Shown piece after piece: positions 47,401 through 58,690 of a DNA stretch of 64,000 nt. Source of the DNA: Flaveria trinervia (Eukaryota > Streptophyta > Magnoliopsida > Asterales > Asteraceae). The notes under the pieces are model-generated. The model worked only from the letters and a program-made list of their open reading frames with translations. It was not told the DNA's origin and searched no databases. Location of the stretch: contig CM046452.1 of NCBI GenBank assembly GCA_025506515.1, positions 40,147,518 to 40,211,517 of the forward strand, written 5' to 3'. The position numbers and the translations under genes are program-made. Each line of letters begins with the position of its first letter. Position 1 is the first letter of the stretch.

Positions 47401-48507
47401 GTGCAGAGGAGTTAGATCCAGATGATCTACACTCTCTTGCAAAGTGTGCAAGCCTTTGGCATATGTGACACCTCAACTTACTCTTGTCAAAACCAACTTT
47501 GGTTTTGCCAGAGAGTCTGGAAATTTCCAGCTAGTCCTCTTGTAGAACTTTTGAGATCTGATATTAATCAAGGCCATTTGGCTCAGAATATCCATCTCTT
47601 CTAGATCATCATCAGCTATTCCTTTCAAATCATCCATGATAAAACATAAATTTTCATTATTACAGCCTGAGTGACTATCAACACCAACAAATGCATGATC
47701 TGAACTGTTTGAAGAGAAGTCTATATGCTCATCATAATTACTTTCACATGCAGCATATTCTGACTCATGACCAACCAAGGCAGTGTTCCCTGGTACAAAG
47801 TCATCAGTGAGCTTTCCTGATGATGCAAGTTTCCTTTTCTGCTCTATCTCTCTCTCAAATGTAAGCAGTTTCCCATGAAGTTGGGTGAGAGATAGTTTAT
47901 CCAGATTTGCACTGGAGCGTAGGACAATAGTGTATGTGTCCCATCTCTCAAGCAGCGATCTCAGGAATCTGTTGTTCATGTGGCTATTGGTATATTCATG
48001 TTTGACCATTTTTAGCTCAGAGATCAAACAGAAAAACGCTCAAACTGTTGAGTCAGTGTCTCACTCTTCCTATGAGAGAATGTTTCATATTGTTGGGCAA
48101 GGATTTCTCTATTATTTTCTAAGACCTCATCAGTTCCACCGAATTGTTCCTTCAGTGTATTCCAGAGGTCATGAGCAGTTTCATGATGCATAAGCCCTAA
48201 ATAGATTTCATTTGGCAGTGCCATGGCCAGAATTCCATGGGCTTTAGCATCAATCTCAAAGTTTCCGATCATCATCTGAGTATTGTTCCTTCTTCTTCGG
48301 AACCATTTGATTGGTTTCCAGATTGTTCACCATAGCCTTATTTGGACCACGTACCACTGATGTCCAACAACCTGAACTGTTAACAGACAAGTGATGAAGC
48401 ATTCTTCGTTGCCATATGTTATACTCAGTCCTAACCAGCATCGGAGGCTTGGTTGAGGAACCGGTATTGTGAGGGTCATTAGAAGGAGTAGTCATTCTCA
48501 GATTCAA
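44414..48507 (-). pseudogene. gag: Element C gag with internal tandem duplication
   Basis: Start at 48495 (MTTPSND) or in-frame 48507. The N-terminal copia-type Gag core lies at 48495-47570 (YNIWQRRMLHHL, LWNTLKEQFGG, FLRSLLERWDTY, LTLQLHGKL-like), with one break near 48025. Then come the region LCFIMDDLKGIADDDLEEMD, a CCHC knuckle (CHICQRLAHFAREC, 47470 region), a Pro/Gln/Ser-rich stretch, a coiled coil (about 46960-46730), and GFEMLLSK..SASNVKFGIGYN. The knuckle-to-GIGYN part is repeated (46355-45286). The C-terminal CX2C piece (CEMCGKFNHLSDEC, 44980) is followed by a basic tail to TAG 44414. Confidence 0.86.
45166..47569 (-). repeat. 1.2-kb tandem duplication inside element C gag
   Basis: 45166-46353 and 46382-47569 align at an offset of about 1215 bp with very few differences. 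The junction (46354-46381) contains a short copy of the knuckle-coding DNA. D has one copy only. Confidence 0.88.
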
Positions 48508-48709
48508 CCAAAATCAATTAAGTTTTAACAAATTTAGAACAGAACACAACAGACCAAATTGAACCAAGAGAAAACAGAAAGCAATAAAACGAAAGTAGCA
48601 CAAATTCAATTTAACTATAACCAATTCTTGCAAATATGCCAATTCAATCAAATGCAGATATCGATTAGCAGTTTCAATGATCAATTGTTAGATCGATCAA
48701 TGACTAACC
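48508..48709 (-). other. Element C leader
   Basis: About 200 bp between gag and PBS, A-rich on the plus strand. No repeat or ORF of note. Confidence 0.6.
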
Positions 48710-48722
48710 GGCTCTGATACCA
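48710..48722 (-). other. Element C primer binding site
   Basis: The complement reads TGGTATCAGAGCC two bases after the 5' LTR. This is the standard initiator tRNA-Met PBS of plant copia elements without mismatch. Confidence 0.92.
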
Positions 48723-48724
48723 AT

Positions 48725-49706
48725 TGTTAGGATCAGTGATCTACGTTTGATTGATTAGAGACTATTGCAGCGGAAATCAAACAATGAATTAGACAATTCA
48801 CAAGAATACAGTTGATATTCAAAGTAAGAACAAACGATTATAGAATGAATTCTGCAAATCAAAGATTTCATTCAATACACGCTTTCGTGGTGGCAAAATG
48901 TCACCCTTACAATCAGGTCAATCATCCCTTATATAGGAATGTCGTGGTGGAACATTCCTTATATAGGAGATGTGACATCTGCTGATGTCACTTGATAGTG
49001 ACATCAAACAGAATTATTCAAACTATTGAGAGTTAACACAACTACTGAAGATGTCAAAACCGCTAACATCTTCTTACAAAAATACTAAGTGTTAACAACC
49101 ACTACAACTACTGAAAAGAAACTATTGAAACTACAACGACTGAAGAACATGCTGTTCAGTCAATTTACAAATACTGAAACAAAAGAAAACTACTGAAAGG
49201 AAACCATCACAACAACTGAAGAATGCTTCTTCAGCTGTTGTAACAAACTCTGAAGGCTTCAGTACTTGTACTTGAACTTTAGCTGTTGTCATCAGCTGAT
49301 GTCTTTAGTCTTTGTACTTCAGTTGTTGATCTTCAGTACTTTGTTCTTCAGTTGTTGATCTTCAGACTTTGGTCTTCAGCTGTTGAAGTCTTCAGTACTT
49401 TAGTCTTCAGCTGTTGAAGTCTTCAGTACTTTAGTCTTCAGCTGTTGATCTTCAGACTTTGGTCATCACCTGTTGAAGTCTTCAGTACTTTAGTCTTCAG
49501 CTATTGAAGTCTTCAGTACTTTAGTCTTCAGCTGTTGATCTTCAGACTTTGTTCTTCAGCTGTTGAGGTCTTCAATACTTTAGTCTTCAGCTGTTGAAGT
49601 CTTCAGACTTTGTCAAAACAGCTGATCAAGTCTTCAGTAGTTGTTGTGATGTCTGTAGGACTTAGAGGTTTTTCTGATCAGGCTCATTGGTTCTTTTGGT
49701 CCAACA
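48725..49706 (-). repeat. Element C 5' LTR
   Basis: 982 bp; same ends as the 3' LTR, two CTTATATAGG TATA-type boxes (48931 and 48958 areas), the inverted repeat near 48977-48998, and one 31-bp minisatellite unit fewer. The TSD GTCCA follows at 49707. Confidence 0.94.
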
Positions 49707-49711
49707 GTCCA

Positions 49712-50252
49712 TACTCCGAACTTCTTGAATTGAAGAAATTCTTCTTGCATGGCACTCACCCATGCCTCATCGTTTAATGCATCACTTACGTATTTTGGCT
49801 CAAACTGCGAGACAAAACACCGATAAGCACCATCATGAATGTAACCCTTTTCCATAACAGAGGAATAATCAGCTGAGTACAGCTGATTTCGGGTTTGTAC
49901 TCCTGATCTGACATCCCCGATGACATTGTCTAAGGGATGATAGACGTTTAGACATGATCCTGGAGTAGTAGGAGCAGCTACCATAGAGCCAAGATTATGA
50001 TCATTTGGTTCTGTATCTGAGGTAGAAGGAGTTTGTGGTTTCGAAATCGAAGGTGCACCACCGTTAGATGCTTGTAGACTTTCAGGAACTGGAACCTGTT
50101 GCTCCTGACTGTTCTGGTCATCTTCTTCAGCCTCATCTTCAGAGGAGGAGTCACTGTCGTCGACTACTCCCCCTGACTGAGTAGATGATTCTCCCTGGAA
50201 TCTCGATGATGTTGAATCAAGAGAAGGTGTATTTAAGATATCATCCATCATT
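49712..50252 (-). pseudogene. pol: Element B pol, integrase-RT linker and RT N-terminus
   Basis: An open run (Met at 50251) with an acidic/Ser-rich linker (DSDSSSEDEAEEDDQ), NVIGDVRSGVQTRNQLYSAD, and the RT entry motif FEPKYVSDALNDEAWVSAMQEE, ending in FGVWT at the C insertion. It corresponds to 9090-9630 of element A. After removal of C it is contiguous with 35124 downward. It is truncated on the other side by D at 50258. Confidence 0.87.
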
Positions 50253-50257
50253 CGAGT

Positions 50258-51332
50258 TGTCAGGATCAGTAATCACAAGTTTGATGTATTAGAGCGTAAC
50301 GCAGCGGAATAAGAACAAGAATTAGACAAATTGTAGCAAGAATTTGGTACTCGTATGCATTAAGAACAAATATGGTTATAACGAGAGAATATGTTTCTGT
50401 AACAAGGAATGTTTCTATAATATCGAACATTTCTGATCAAATCATCCCCTGCTAATTACAATAGGTTGACACTCCTTATATAGAGTGCAATCGCTGCTGT
50501 TATCACGGGAAAGTGACAACTGGCAGATCTCTTACAAAAATAACTAACTCTTAACAAACTACTGAAATGTTCACAACTTCTGAGAACATATCAGAGTGTT
50601 AAGTACAAAATATGAAACTACTGATAAGAAACTACTGAAACTACAACGACTGAAGAACAAGCTCTTCAGTCGTTTTACAAAACTACTGAAAAACATAAAA
50701 CTACTGATGAGCACAACAACTGAAGAAGTATTCTTTAGCTGTTGTGTCAAACTACTGAACAGATAAAACATAAAACTACTGAAAGGTAAACTGTCACAAC
50801 TACTGAAGAAGACCTCTTCAGCTGTTGTGACAACGTCTGATACTTTGGTCTTCAGCACTTGTGTCTTCAGACTTTGTCTTCAGCACTTGTCTTCAGACTT
50901 TGTCTTCAGCACTTGTCTTCAGACTTTGTCTTCAGCACTTGTCTTCAGACTTTGTCTTCAGCACTTGTCTTCTGACTTTGTCTTCAGCACTTGTCTTCTG
51001 ACTTTGTCTTCAGCACTTGTCTTCAGACTTTGACTTCAGCACTTGTCTTCAGACTTTGTCTTCAGCACTTGTCTTCAGACTTTATCTTCAGCACTTGTCT
51101 TCAGACTTTGTCTTCAGCACTTGTCTTCAGACTTTGTCTTCAGCACTTGTCTTCAGACTTTGTCTTCAGCACTTGTCTTCAGACTTTGTCTTCAGCACTT
51201 GTCTTCAGCACTTGTCTTCAGACTTTGTCTTCAGCACTTGTCTTCAGCCGTTGTGGTCTTCAGTAGTTGTTGTGATGTCTGTGGGACTTAAAGGTTTTTC
51301 TGATCCGGGTCATTGGTTCTTTTGGTCCAACA
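50258..51332 (-). repeat. Element D 3' LTR
   Basis: 1075 bp from TGTCAGGATCAG to TTGGTCCAACA. It has a TATATAAG box on the complement (50475-50482), CAGTAGTT/AACTACTG-type words (50560-50820), and a long 13-bp minisatellite (50860-51245). It shares its right ~90 bp with the C LTRs. Confidence 0.93.
50860..51245. repeat. 13-bp minisatellite in the D LTR
   Basis: About 29 units alternate between CTTCAGCACTTGT and CTTCAGACTTTGT, giving a 26-bp higher-order period. Because 13 is not a multiple of 3 the array stays open in all three forward frames, which explains several long spurious ORFs. Confidence 0.93.
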
Positions 51333-51343
51333 AACTCCCCCTG
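51333..51343 (-). other. Element D polypurine tract
   Basis: The complement reads CAGGGGGAGTT next to the LTR, the same as in C and E. About 200 bp of 3' UTR follows before the aORF stop. Confidence 0.85.
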
Positions 51344-51550
51344 AACCAATGCAGCCAAAACCTTTAGCTTTATTGAGGTCCCACTTATTGTTGGCAGAAT
51401 GGTTGGTCTTTTTCCTTCTTGATCAGTTGAGAAGATGACCCATATAAGCACTGGCCTGGGAATGAGTCTCTGAAGATTTGGTTGGCAATGTATGGATGGG
51501 AACTCTGTATTGGGGAATTGGACACTGAGCTGTTCCCCCATCCATGAGAC

Positions 51551-54500
51551 TCACTTCCCATGTATAAGCTTGTAGGATTCTCTAGTGTATGCTCTGAGAA
51601 ACATAATTTGTTCTTCCATGGTCAGGTTCTCAGCTTCACCATCAAACAATCCTTCACGCCCATACAGCTCTGAGATGTATTTGGCCTGTTTGCCATTTTT
51701 GAGCTCAACTGTTGTAATCTGTCTGTATGCAAACTCATCAGGATGAGTCCCTTCAAGTAACAGACTGAGCTCATTTTGTTTGAAGTTCTCAAGCCTCTTG
51801 TAGACTAACCCCTTTTTAATAACTCTGTTCTCTAACATCTTTTGGGGTGGCTGTTTAGTCTCATAGGCCTTCTTGAAATCTTCTACAATCTCCCAGGGTG
51901 ATACTACAAGGACCACTGTGATCTCTTCATCTACGATCCTTTTTACTTGGCCCTTGTATCTTGAAGGAATGTCTTTCTTTACAATCCTGTGAGCCACCCT
52001 AGGATCAGACCATACTCCCACTTTTTCCTTCTGATATTGAAATGTGTTGGCAAGGGTGTACAACCTCAGAGCCTCTTTCTTCATACTAATTATTGATGAA
52101 GAAGCAGCATAAGTTTTGTCGATGCATTTCAACATCTCATCGTCATGAAGCCTTTGCTGCTGCTCCTCTTCAATCTTTACTCTCACAGTTTCCATCTGTT
52201 AGGTGGGAGTGATGGGCATGGGTTTGGCTTTAGGCAATGTTAGGACTGCAGACAGAGGCAGCCTATCTTCTTCCACATCATCCTCTTCTTCTTCTTGGGT
52301 GCATCATCGGCTGTTGGTTTAGAGGGTAAGGGAGTTGGTTTTGTGGGTTGTGGTAGTGGTTGTTTTAGAGAGGGAATGTTGACAGCCTGAGTTAGCATTT
52401 TAGAGGTGAGTGTGGCTTTTGAGTGTTTGGCTAGCTCAGTCCTGCTCCCTGCTCCTATTTCATTCAAATCTTCGACTACTAAACCCTTAGTGTATGCTTC
52501 AGACGAACAGATCTTGGAGGTTATGGCCAAGATACTGTCCTTGGTCCATGATTTAATCTCGATCAATGCTCTACCAAGATATTTTGCAATGAATCTGATC
52601 ATGATCTCTAGTCTCTTTCTTTCTAATGCATCATAACTCGCCCATCTTGAGTTAATTTCTTCAACTTCAAGTCTCCTGATCTCTGAGTCAAGCTGTGCAG
52701 TATCGAACCCTTGTCTATACAGTTGATCAATAATGGCATCCATTGATTTACTATGTGTAGCATCTGCCATTTTGATCATCTCATCGAGTTGGAGTTCTTC
52801 TCTTTTCCTTCACCTTTCCTCTTCTTATATGTGACATGAAAGTCTTTGTGACTTTCACCCACTTGATCATTTTCGGTTCCCTTCACAGACTCCTCTTCCT
52901 TCTCAGTTTCCTTTTCTTTCAGTTTGCTCTTCCTCTTTGCTTCACTGACTGACTCTCCCCCTTTTTGGTTGCATTGGTTGCAAGGGTTTGAGTAGCAGAA
53001 AGCCTGGTGCTCACAATCTCCTCCACCAGGGGTTGTATGATTGAGGGAAGCCTCTCATCCATGGTTTTGATCACAATGTCTGTGATCGTTGGGGTGATGA
53101 GAGGTAGGGTTTGCTAAAAGATAGCAACTGTTTGCTTAGAGGGGTTCTGTCCCTGAGAAGCAGTGCCAGAAACAGAAGCTGGTGGCTTGGGAGTTTTGAA
53201 TGGCTGAGTGTGTGGGAGACCTTCAGGTGAAGGTGCCATCTGTGGGTTTATGGTGGTGGCAGACGGACTTGCTTCTTGAGAGAATTTGTCAAGTAGTCTT
53301 TGTAGTCTACTGACTTCTTCCTCAAGAATTGTGTTCTGGGCCAGAACATCATAAAAGAAGCCCAGGTCATCATCAGCAGATGCTGATTCACCTGACCTCC
53401 TGCTTGTAGCAGGATGTACATGCACTGGGTGTAGACCAGTTTTAGCATGTGCCCCTTTTTCTTGGAACTGGGGACTTCCAGCCTCAGGACTATGTCCTTC
53501 ATCAGCTGTTGCCTCTAGTGAGGTCTTAGCTATGTTACCAGCCTCATTCTGATCATGTGCTGATTCAGAGGAGGTGGCCGCCTCACTAGATGTTCTAATC
53601 TCCATATCCACACCAGGAGATAGAACGTGTAAACCTCGGTGCTGTGGGTTGTCAGAAGCATGGTGATCCTCGTCCTCAATAGATGTGGTTCTCCCCTTTG
53701 TTGGTGGTTGTTGGGGAGGAGGAGAGGCATGCAGCTGAGTCAGCACGTTTGCAATGATAATGGTTGGACTTTAGGGGGCGGTTGCATGGGGAGATGGGGT
53801 AAAAGCAGGGTGCACCTGGGGAGAATGGTGTTCTTCAATGGAAATCTCCTCAAATGAGGAAGATCCCAGATTTGTGGGTACCCCTTCTGTGGTTGTTGCA
53901 GGCTCCGTTTGAGAGGAATCCTGAGCGACTGTGGCTGGGAGAGTCTCTGTACTGCTGGGGGGTTTAAGCCAGCAAGTATATCCTGCCTTGGTGGTACAGG
54001 AGCATCTTCAGGGGACTCATCTCCCTGAATAGCTGTTTCCGGGCGTTTTGTTTTTGGTTTGGTGGGGACTTTGGATTTGGAGGTGGTGGCTGTGGGTTCC
54101 AGCTGCGTGGGTTTGCACAGCTTGGCAACCATTTTGAGTGATTGGTCAGAGTTGTGCCGGGAGTATACTTCAGGCAATACAGCCGTAGCAGGGACTCCCA
54201 GGCCAACAAGTCCCTCAGCTTGAAGCTGGTTTTCAATTATGGCCATTATGAACCGAGGATATAATATCCAACGGTTAGCAAGTTGTTTTTGGGCCATATC
54301 CTTGAGCTTTCAGAAAAATTTAAAGGTTGTTGCTCAAGGATGGAGTACATTACCTGTTGCCACCTTGTGGACATTTGATCCCACGATGAAGTCTTGGAGG
54401 CAAGGCATACATTTACCATATGAAATATGAGACGTGCGGCATCCGGGAAATGTTTCTTCAGTATGGTAGATGCACTCAGGTTACCTTGGTATCCATGGTG

Positions 54501-54835
54501 GGCAAATGATTGATCTGTTGTGCCCTTTGGATAACCAGTTGGGAAAGTGGCATCATCCAGATTAAGGGTTTGGCGAAGAGTGTCTGGAGTAATGACCACT
54601 TTTGGCCATGGACAAACGATTGAAGAGACTCTGTGTCATTCTCCTCAGAGACCAGAGTGACGTTTGTCCAGAATTGGTTAAGGTATTCGGAATATATGGT
54701 GGGATTTACCAAAAAAGCCGTTTTGTAGGGCGACTAAACCATTAAATCAATGGCGTTGTGAAACTTGGTCCAGTATGGCGATTTGGTGAGATGTGCGACA
54801 CAGTTGTGTCGTGGTTTTAGTTGCATGGTTGCCAT
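51551..54835 (-). pseudogene. Element D extra ORF (aORF)
   Basis: Start ATG at 54835 (MATMQLKPRHNC), stop TGA at 51551-51553, about 1,090 codons if unbroken. The N-terminal globular region holds YSEYLNQFWTNV, TLRQTLNLDDATF, GNLSASTILKKHF, VNVCLASKTSSWDQM and WILYPRFIMAII (54790-54200). A Pro/Ser/Thr-rich linker reaches about 53250, then a short coiled coil (ILEEEVSRLQRLLDKF) and a basic Lys/Glu stretch. A helical domain is at 52779-52450 (IMIRFIAKYLGRALIEI). The C-terminal domain (52195-51551) is open. Breaks lie near 54740, 54600, 54300, 53770, 53114, 52800 and 52280. Role unknown. Confidence 0.82.
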
Positions 54836-55690
54836 TGATGAAGAGAGGGTAGAGAGTTTTTGAACGTTAGGTTTGAGAAGAGAAGATAAAAACTCTTAAG
54901 GTGGGATAAGGTATTTAAAGGGTCGGGTTAGAAAACGACTGAAGGTTTTGGTGTGAGTCATCAGTTGTTGAAACTACTGATGACGTGGTATTAACTTTCA
55001 GAGGTTTGAAAAGGCTGACCGTATTGGTGTGATCAGTAGTTGTTATAACACAACTGAAGACTTGGTTTTAACCATCAGACGTTGAAACAGCTGAAGTCTC
55101 TGATTTAGTCATCAGTAGTTATAAAACTACTGAAGACAGTTTTGACTTCAGGTGATGAACCAACTGAAGACTTGGTATTAGTCATCAGTAGTTGTGAAAC
55201 TACTGAAGATAGTGGTTTTGTCAGCAGTTGTTGTAAACAGCTGAAGACTTGGTGTTAGTCTTCAGTAGTTGTAAACTACTGAAGACGTAGTTTTGGCTTC
55301 AGTTGTTTTAATGAAACAGCAGTTGTAGAAACAACTGAAGAGTAATTACTCATCAGCTGTTTTCGTCAATTCATAGCTTTTCAGCTGTTTAACACTGTCC
55401 TCAACACTTACTCATCAGATTTTGCATCTGCTTTTTAGGTGTTTCATAGGACATCAGTAATCTGCATTTCTGGCATCAGTAGTTGTAGCTGCATCAACTG
55501 TTGTGACTACATCAGCTGTTGTAGCTACATCAGCTGCTTTAACAGATAAAGTACTTCAGTACTGGTGAGGATGTAGCCTTCAGTAGTTATAAAACTACTG
55601 AGGGTAAAAAAACTCGTCAGTACTTATATGTGACAATAATGAACTAATGATCATCGGTACTTGTGAGCTGAGATCATCAGTAGTTGTCAC
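54836..55690 (-). repeat. Element D pol-aORF spacer with hairpin array
   Basis: At least four strong inverted repeats: 54957-54984 (13-bp stem, one mismatch), 55112-55133 (TCAGTAGTT/AACTACTGA, loop ATAA), 55185-55206 (same stem, loop GTGA) and 55258-55286 (perfect 13-bp stem GTCTTCAGTAGTT, 3-base loop). Weaker ones lie at 55035-55057 and 55575. No ORF. Confidence 0.75.
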
Positions 55691-57290
55691 TTATTCTAGC
55701 TGCAGCATACCAAGCCTTAACACCAGGTTGTGGAAAGTTGAACTATCCAAAGGCTTAGTAAAAATGTCTACAAGCTCATCAGCACTAGGAACAAATTTTG
55801 GATCAATCAGACCTTTTTCAAAACAATCTCTAATAAAATGGTGTCTGATTTCAATATGTTTAGTCCTAGAGTGCTGGACAGGATTCTTGACAATACAAAG
55901 AGCTAAGCTGTCCATTAACAATGGGGTCTTAGTCTCTGTTATGCCATAATCCAATAATTGGTTTTGAAGCCAGAGTACCTGAGATGTACAGCTTGCAGCG
56001 GCAATGTACTCTGCTTCAGCAGTTGATGTAGCAACTAAGGTCTGTTTCTTGCTCTGCCAAGAAATCAAGCAGTTTCCTAGGAATTGACATCCACCAGAAG
56101 TTGATTTCCTGGTCAACTTACACCCTGCATAGTCACTCTCAGAAAAAGCTACTATTTACCAGAATGTCTAGTAGAATACCATAAACCTAGAATGGAGTGC
56201 TTGCAGATATCTAAAGATCCTCTTGACTGCAATCAAATGAGACTCCTTAGGTGCAGCCTGAAATCTAGCACACACATGTAGCAAACATAATATCTGGTCT
56301 AGAAGCTGTTAAATACATTAAGGACCCAATCATACATCTGTAAAGTGTTTCATCAACACTTTACCTTTCTGATCTGTATCCATTTGTGTGGTGCTGCACA
56401 TGGGGGTAGAACAGGGCTTACAGTTTTGTAAATCAAACTTTTCCAAAACATCTTTTGTGTATTTGGACTGATGAATGAAAATCCATCAGCCTTTTGTTTG
56501 ATTTGCAAACCCAGAAAGAACTGTAATTCTCCCATGGCACTCATTTCAAACTTCTGTTGCATCAACTTTGTAAGGCATCACACAACTATGGATCAGAGGA
56601 TGCAAAAATATATCATCTACATAAATTTGAACAAGTAGATTATGCTGCCCAGCTTTCTTAATGAATAAAGTCTTATCTATGGAGCCTCTAGTGAAATTAT
56701 TTTCCAGAAGAAAGTTTGATAATGTCTCATACCAGGCTCTAGGAGCTTGTTTCAACCCATAAAGAGCCTTATCAAGCTTATACACCCAATTAGGATGTTT
56801 ATTGTCCTCAAAGCCTGGTGGTTGACATACATAAACCTCTTCTTTAATTTTCCCATACAAAAATGCACTTTTGACATCCATTTGAAAACTTTAGGTTTTG
56901 ATAGCAGCATAAGCTAAAAAAATCGAATTGCTTCCAGTCTGGCTACCGGGGCAAAGGTTTCATCATAATCAATACCTTCTTCTTGTGCAAACCCCTGAAC
57001 AACCAGTCTGGCCTTGTTCTTAACAATAAGCCCATTTTCATCAGTTTTGTTCCTAAACACCCATTTAGTGCCTATTGCACACTTACCTGGAGGTAGAGGA
57101 ACCAGTTCCCACACTTGCTGTTTGTTGAATTGAAGAAGCTCAAGCTGCATGGCATCAACCCATCCATTGTCCTTTAAAGCAATGTGATAATTCTTTGGCT
57201 CTTGCTGACTGATGAAGAGAGCATAGAAGCAAAATTTGAGAATTGACTTCTTTTGATACGCCAGTAGTGATATCACCAATGATTTGAGAC
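55691..57290 (-). pseudogene. pol: Element D reverse transcriptase and RNase H
   Basis: RT entry (QEPKNYHIALKDNGWVDAM) is open at 57279-56914 with GTKWVFRNK and FAPVARLEAI. A shift near 56900 leads to MDVKSAFLYGKI and YVDD (56623-56612), directly followed by a small deletion that breaks the frame. The thumb is at 56565-56290 (FFLGLQIKQ). RNase H is at 56150-55691 (CQFLGNCLISWQSKKQ, TAEAEYIAAASC, IVKNPVQHSRTKHIEI, IFTKPLDSSTF) with a natural stop. The first RNase H Asp region near 56150 is damaged. Confidence 0.87.
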
Positions 57291-58690
57291 ATAAGGTGAT
57301 TCTTCAGATCTTGATACATATGAGATCTGTGCAAGTGTTTGTAGTAGACTCACAGCAACAGATGGTGATGGTGAATCATTTCCTTGAAACCATCAGTGGA
57401 TGGTAATTCAAAGGAAGTTGAATTTGAAGAAATCTCATCAGCATTTGTTGTGGATGGTGCTACTGGAGCTACAGGACCATCAGGTCTAGCTGAATCAGGC
57501 AGTTGATCACTAAACCTGCAGAGGTGAGTACTGCTATCATCATCATCATCAGCACCAGCAGAACCACCAGGTGGTGAACTGTTGACAGGAGCAACACAGG
57601 AGTTTGATAAGGAACATATTGCAGTATGTCCAAATCAAATATCTCCACAGGGCTTTGTGGAATCTTGTCCTTTGGAGATTCATTAAACTTAACATGTAGA
57701 GTCTCTTCAACCATCTTTTTTCTACAGTTGAAGACTCTGTATGCTTTGCAAGTTGATGAATAACCAACAAAGTACCCTGCATCCACCTTAGGATAAAATT
57801 TTTGGAGTTGATCCCTGTGTTGAGAATGAAACAAGGACACCCAAATGCTCTGAAGAATGAAATTAGAGGGGCCAAATGATGAAGAACTTCATATGGAGTC
57901 TTTATCAACCTCTGATTTACTAGAACTCTATTTTGTACATAGCAAGCTGTATTGACAGCTTCAACCCAAAAAGTCATTGGCAGTCCAGAATCAGCCAACA
58001 TGGACCTTGCAGCTTCAATAAGGGTCCTGTTCTTTCTCTCCACTACTCCATTTTGCTCAGGAGTTCTTGGGATGCTACTGCCTCTTGATTCCCTTTGATA
58101 AGTAAAACTCATCAAGTGTGTGGTTTCTGAATTCAGTACCATTGTCACTCCTCACACACTTAACTGGTAGGGAATACTGCTTCTCAACGTGTAACACAAA
58201 GTTCATAATGGACTGCGCAGCCTCATCCTTTGAATGCAAGAAGAAAGTCCATACAAATCTGTAGTAATCATCCACAATTACCAGACAGTATTTCTTCTTA
58301 GCCATACTCATCACTCTCATAGGACCAAAGAGATCCATGTGAAGAAGCTGTACAGGCAGTGGACTTAGGTTCTTCTATGGAGGGAAATGAAGCTTTGTGT
58401 TGTTTTCCTTTTAAACAAGCAGTGCAGTTATCTTCACACTTGAACTCCTTCATAGGCAGTCCCCTTACTAAACCATGGTTTATGAGCTGATTTATGTTTT
58501 TGAGATTAACATGACCCAGCCTTCTATGCCATAGAATAGATTCTTGAGAGGAAGCCTTGGAAAATAGGCAAGGATGGCCTTTGAGATCTATTTTCTTGGA
58601 AAGATCTAAGGCATACACTCTTCCTGTCCTGTTGGCCTTTAGGAGAGTGTGTTCATCCAACACCTTATCAATCAAACTTAGAACTTTGGA
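57291..58690 (-). pseudogene. pol: Element D integrase
   Basis: The zinc motif is intact near 58545-58400 (WHRRLGHVNLKNINQL, CTACLKGKQHKASF). The core holds the first Asp near SHGSLW/DLFGPMR (frameshifted near 58345), IVDDYYRFVWTFFLHSKDEAAQSI, the second Asp in RSDNGTEFRN, and the Glu in GVVERKNRTLIEA. The C-terminal part has FGCPCFILNTG and GYFVGYSSTCKAYRVFN. Unlike C it keeps the segment after FFLHS. Frameshifts near 58345, 58090, 57815 and 57590. Confidence 0.85.

Larger units (their letters stand above)
35130..49706 (-). mobile_element. Element C: second-family SIRE retrotransposon inserted in element B RT
   Basis: LTRs 35130-36142 and 48725-49706 begin TGTTAGG and end GTCCAACA. TSD GTCCA is exact on both sides (35125-35129 and 49707-49711). 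Internal order on the minus strand is PBS, gag, PR, INT, RT, RH, hairpin spacer, aORF, PPT. It carries an antisense solo LTR (S) in its aORF and a 1.2-kb tandem duplication in gag. RT/RH motifs (MGELQFFLGLQIKQ, GSLMYLTASRPD) place it in the SIRE clade. Single frameshifts and stops break several domains. Confidence 0.95.
18780..50252 (-). mobile_element. Element B: SIRE-type retrotransposon of the A family, split by N and C, cut by D
   Basis: Visible parts in plus-coordinate order are the 3' LTR (18780-19530), PPT, aORF (19556-22978), spacer part 1 (22979-23402), spacer part 2 (31573-33668), RH and RT (33669-35124), and the RT N-terminus with its linker (49712-50252). N (23403-31572) and C (35130-49706) are removable with their TSDs, and the flanks then continue as in element A. 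D begins at 50258. INT, PR, gag, PBS and 5' LTR are not in the window. B is better preserved than A, especially its aORF. Confidence 0.87.

Noticed and set aside
48710..48722. tRNA-Met gene fragment
   Set aside because: Only 13 bases match the tRNA 3' end complement, directly after an LTR. It is the PBS, not a tRNA gene.
50827..51367. Several overlapping plus-strand ORFs rich in Leu-Gln-Ser-Ser repeats
   Set aside because: They are translations of the 13-bp LTR minisatellite. A unit length not divisible by 3 with no stop keeps all three forward frames open.
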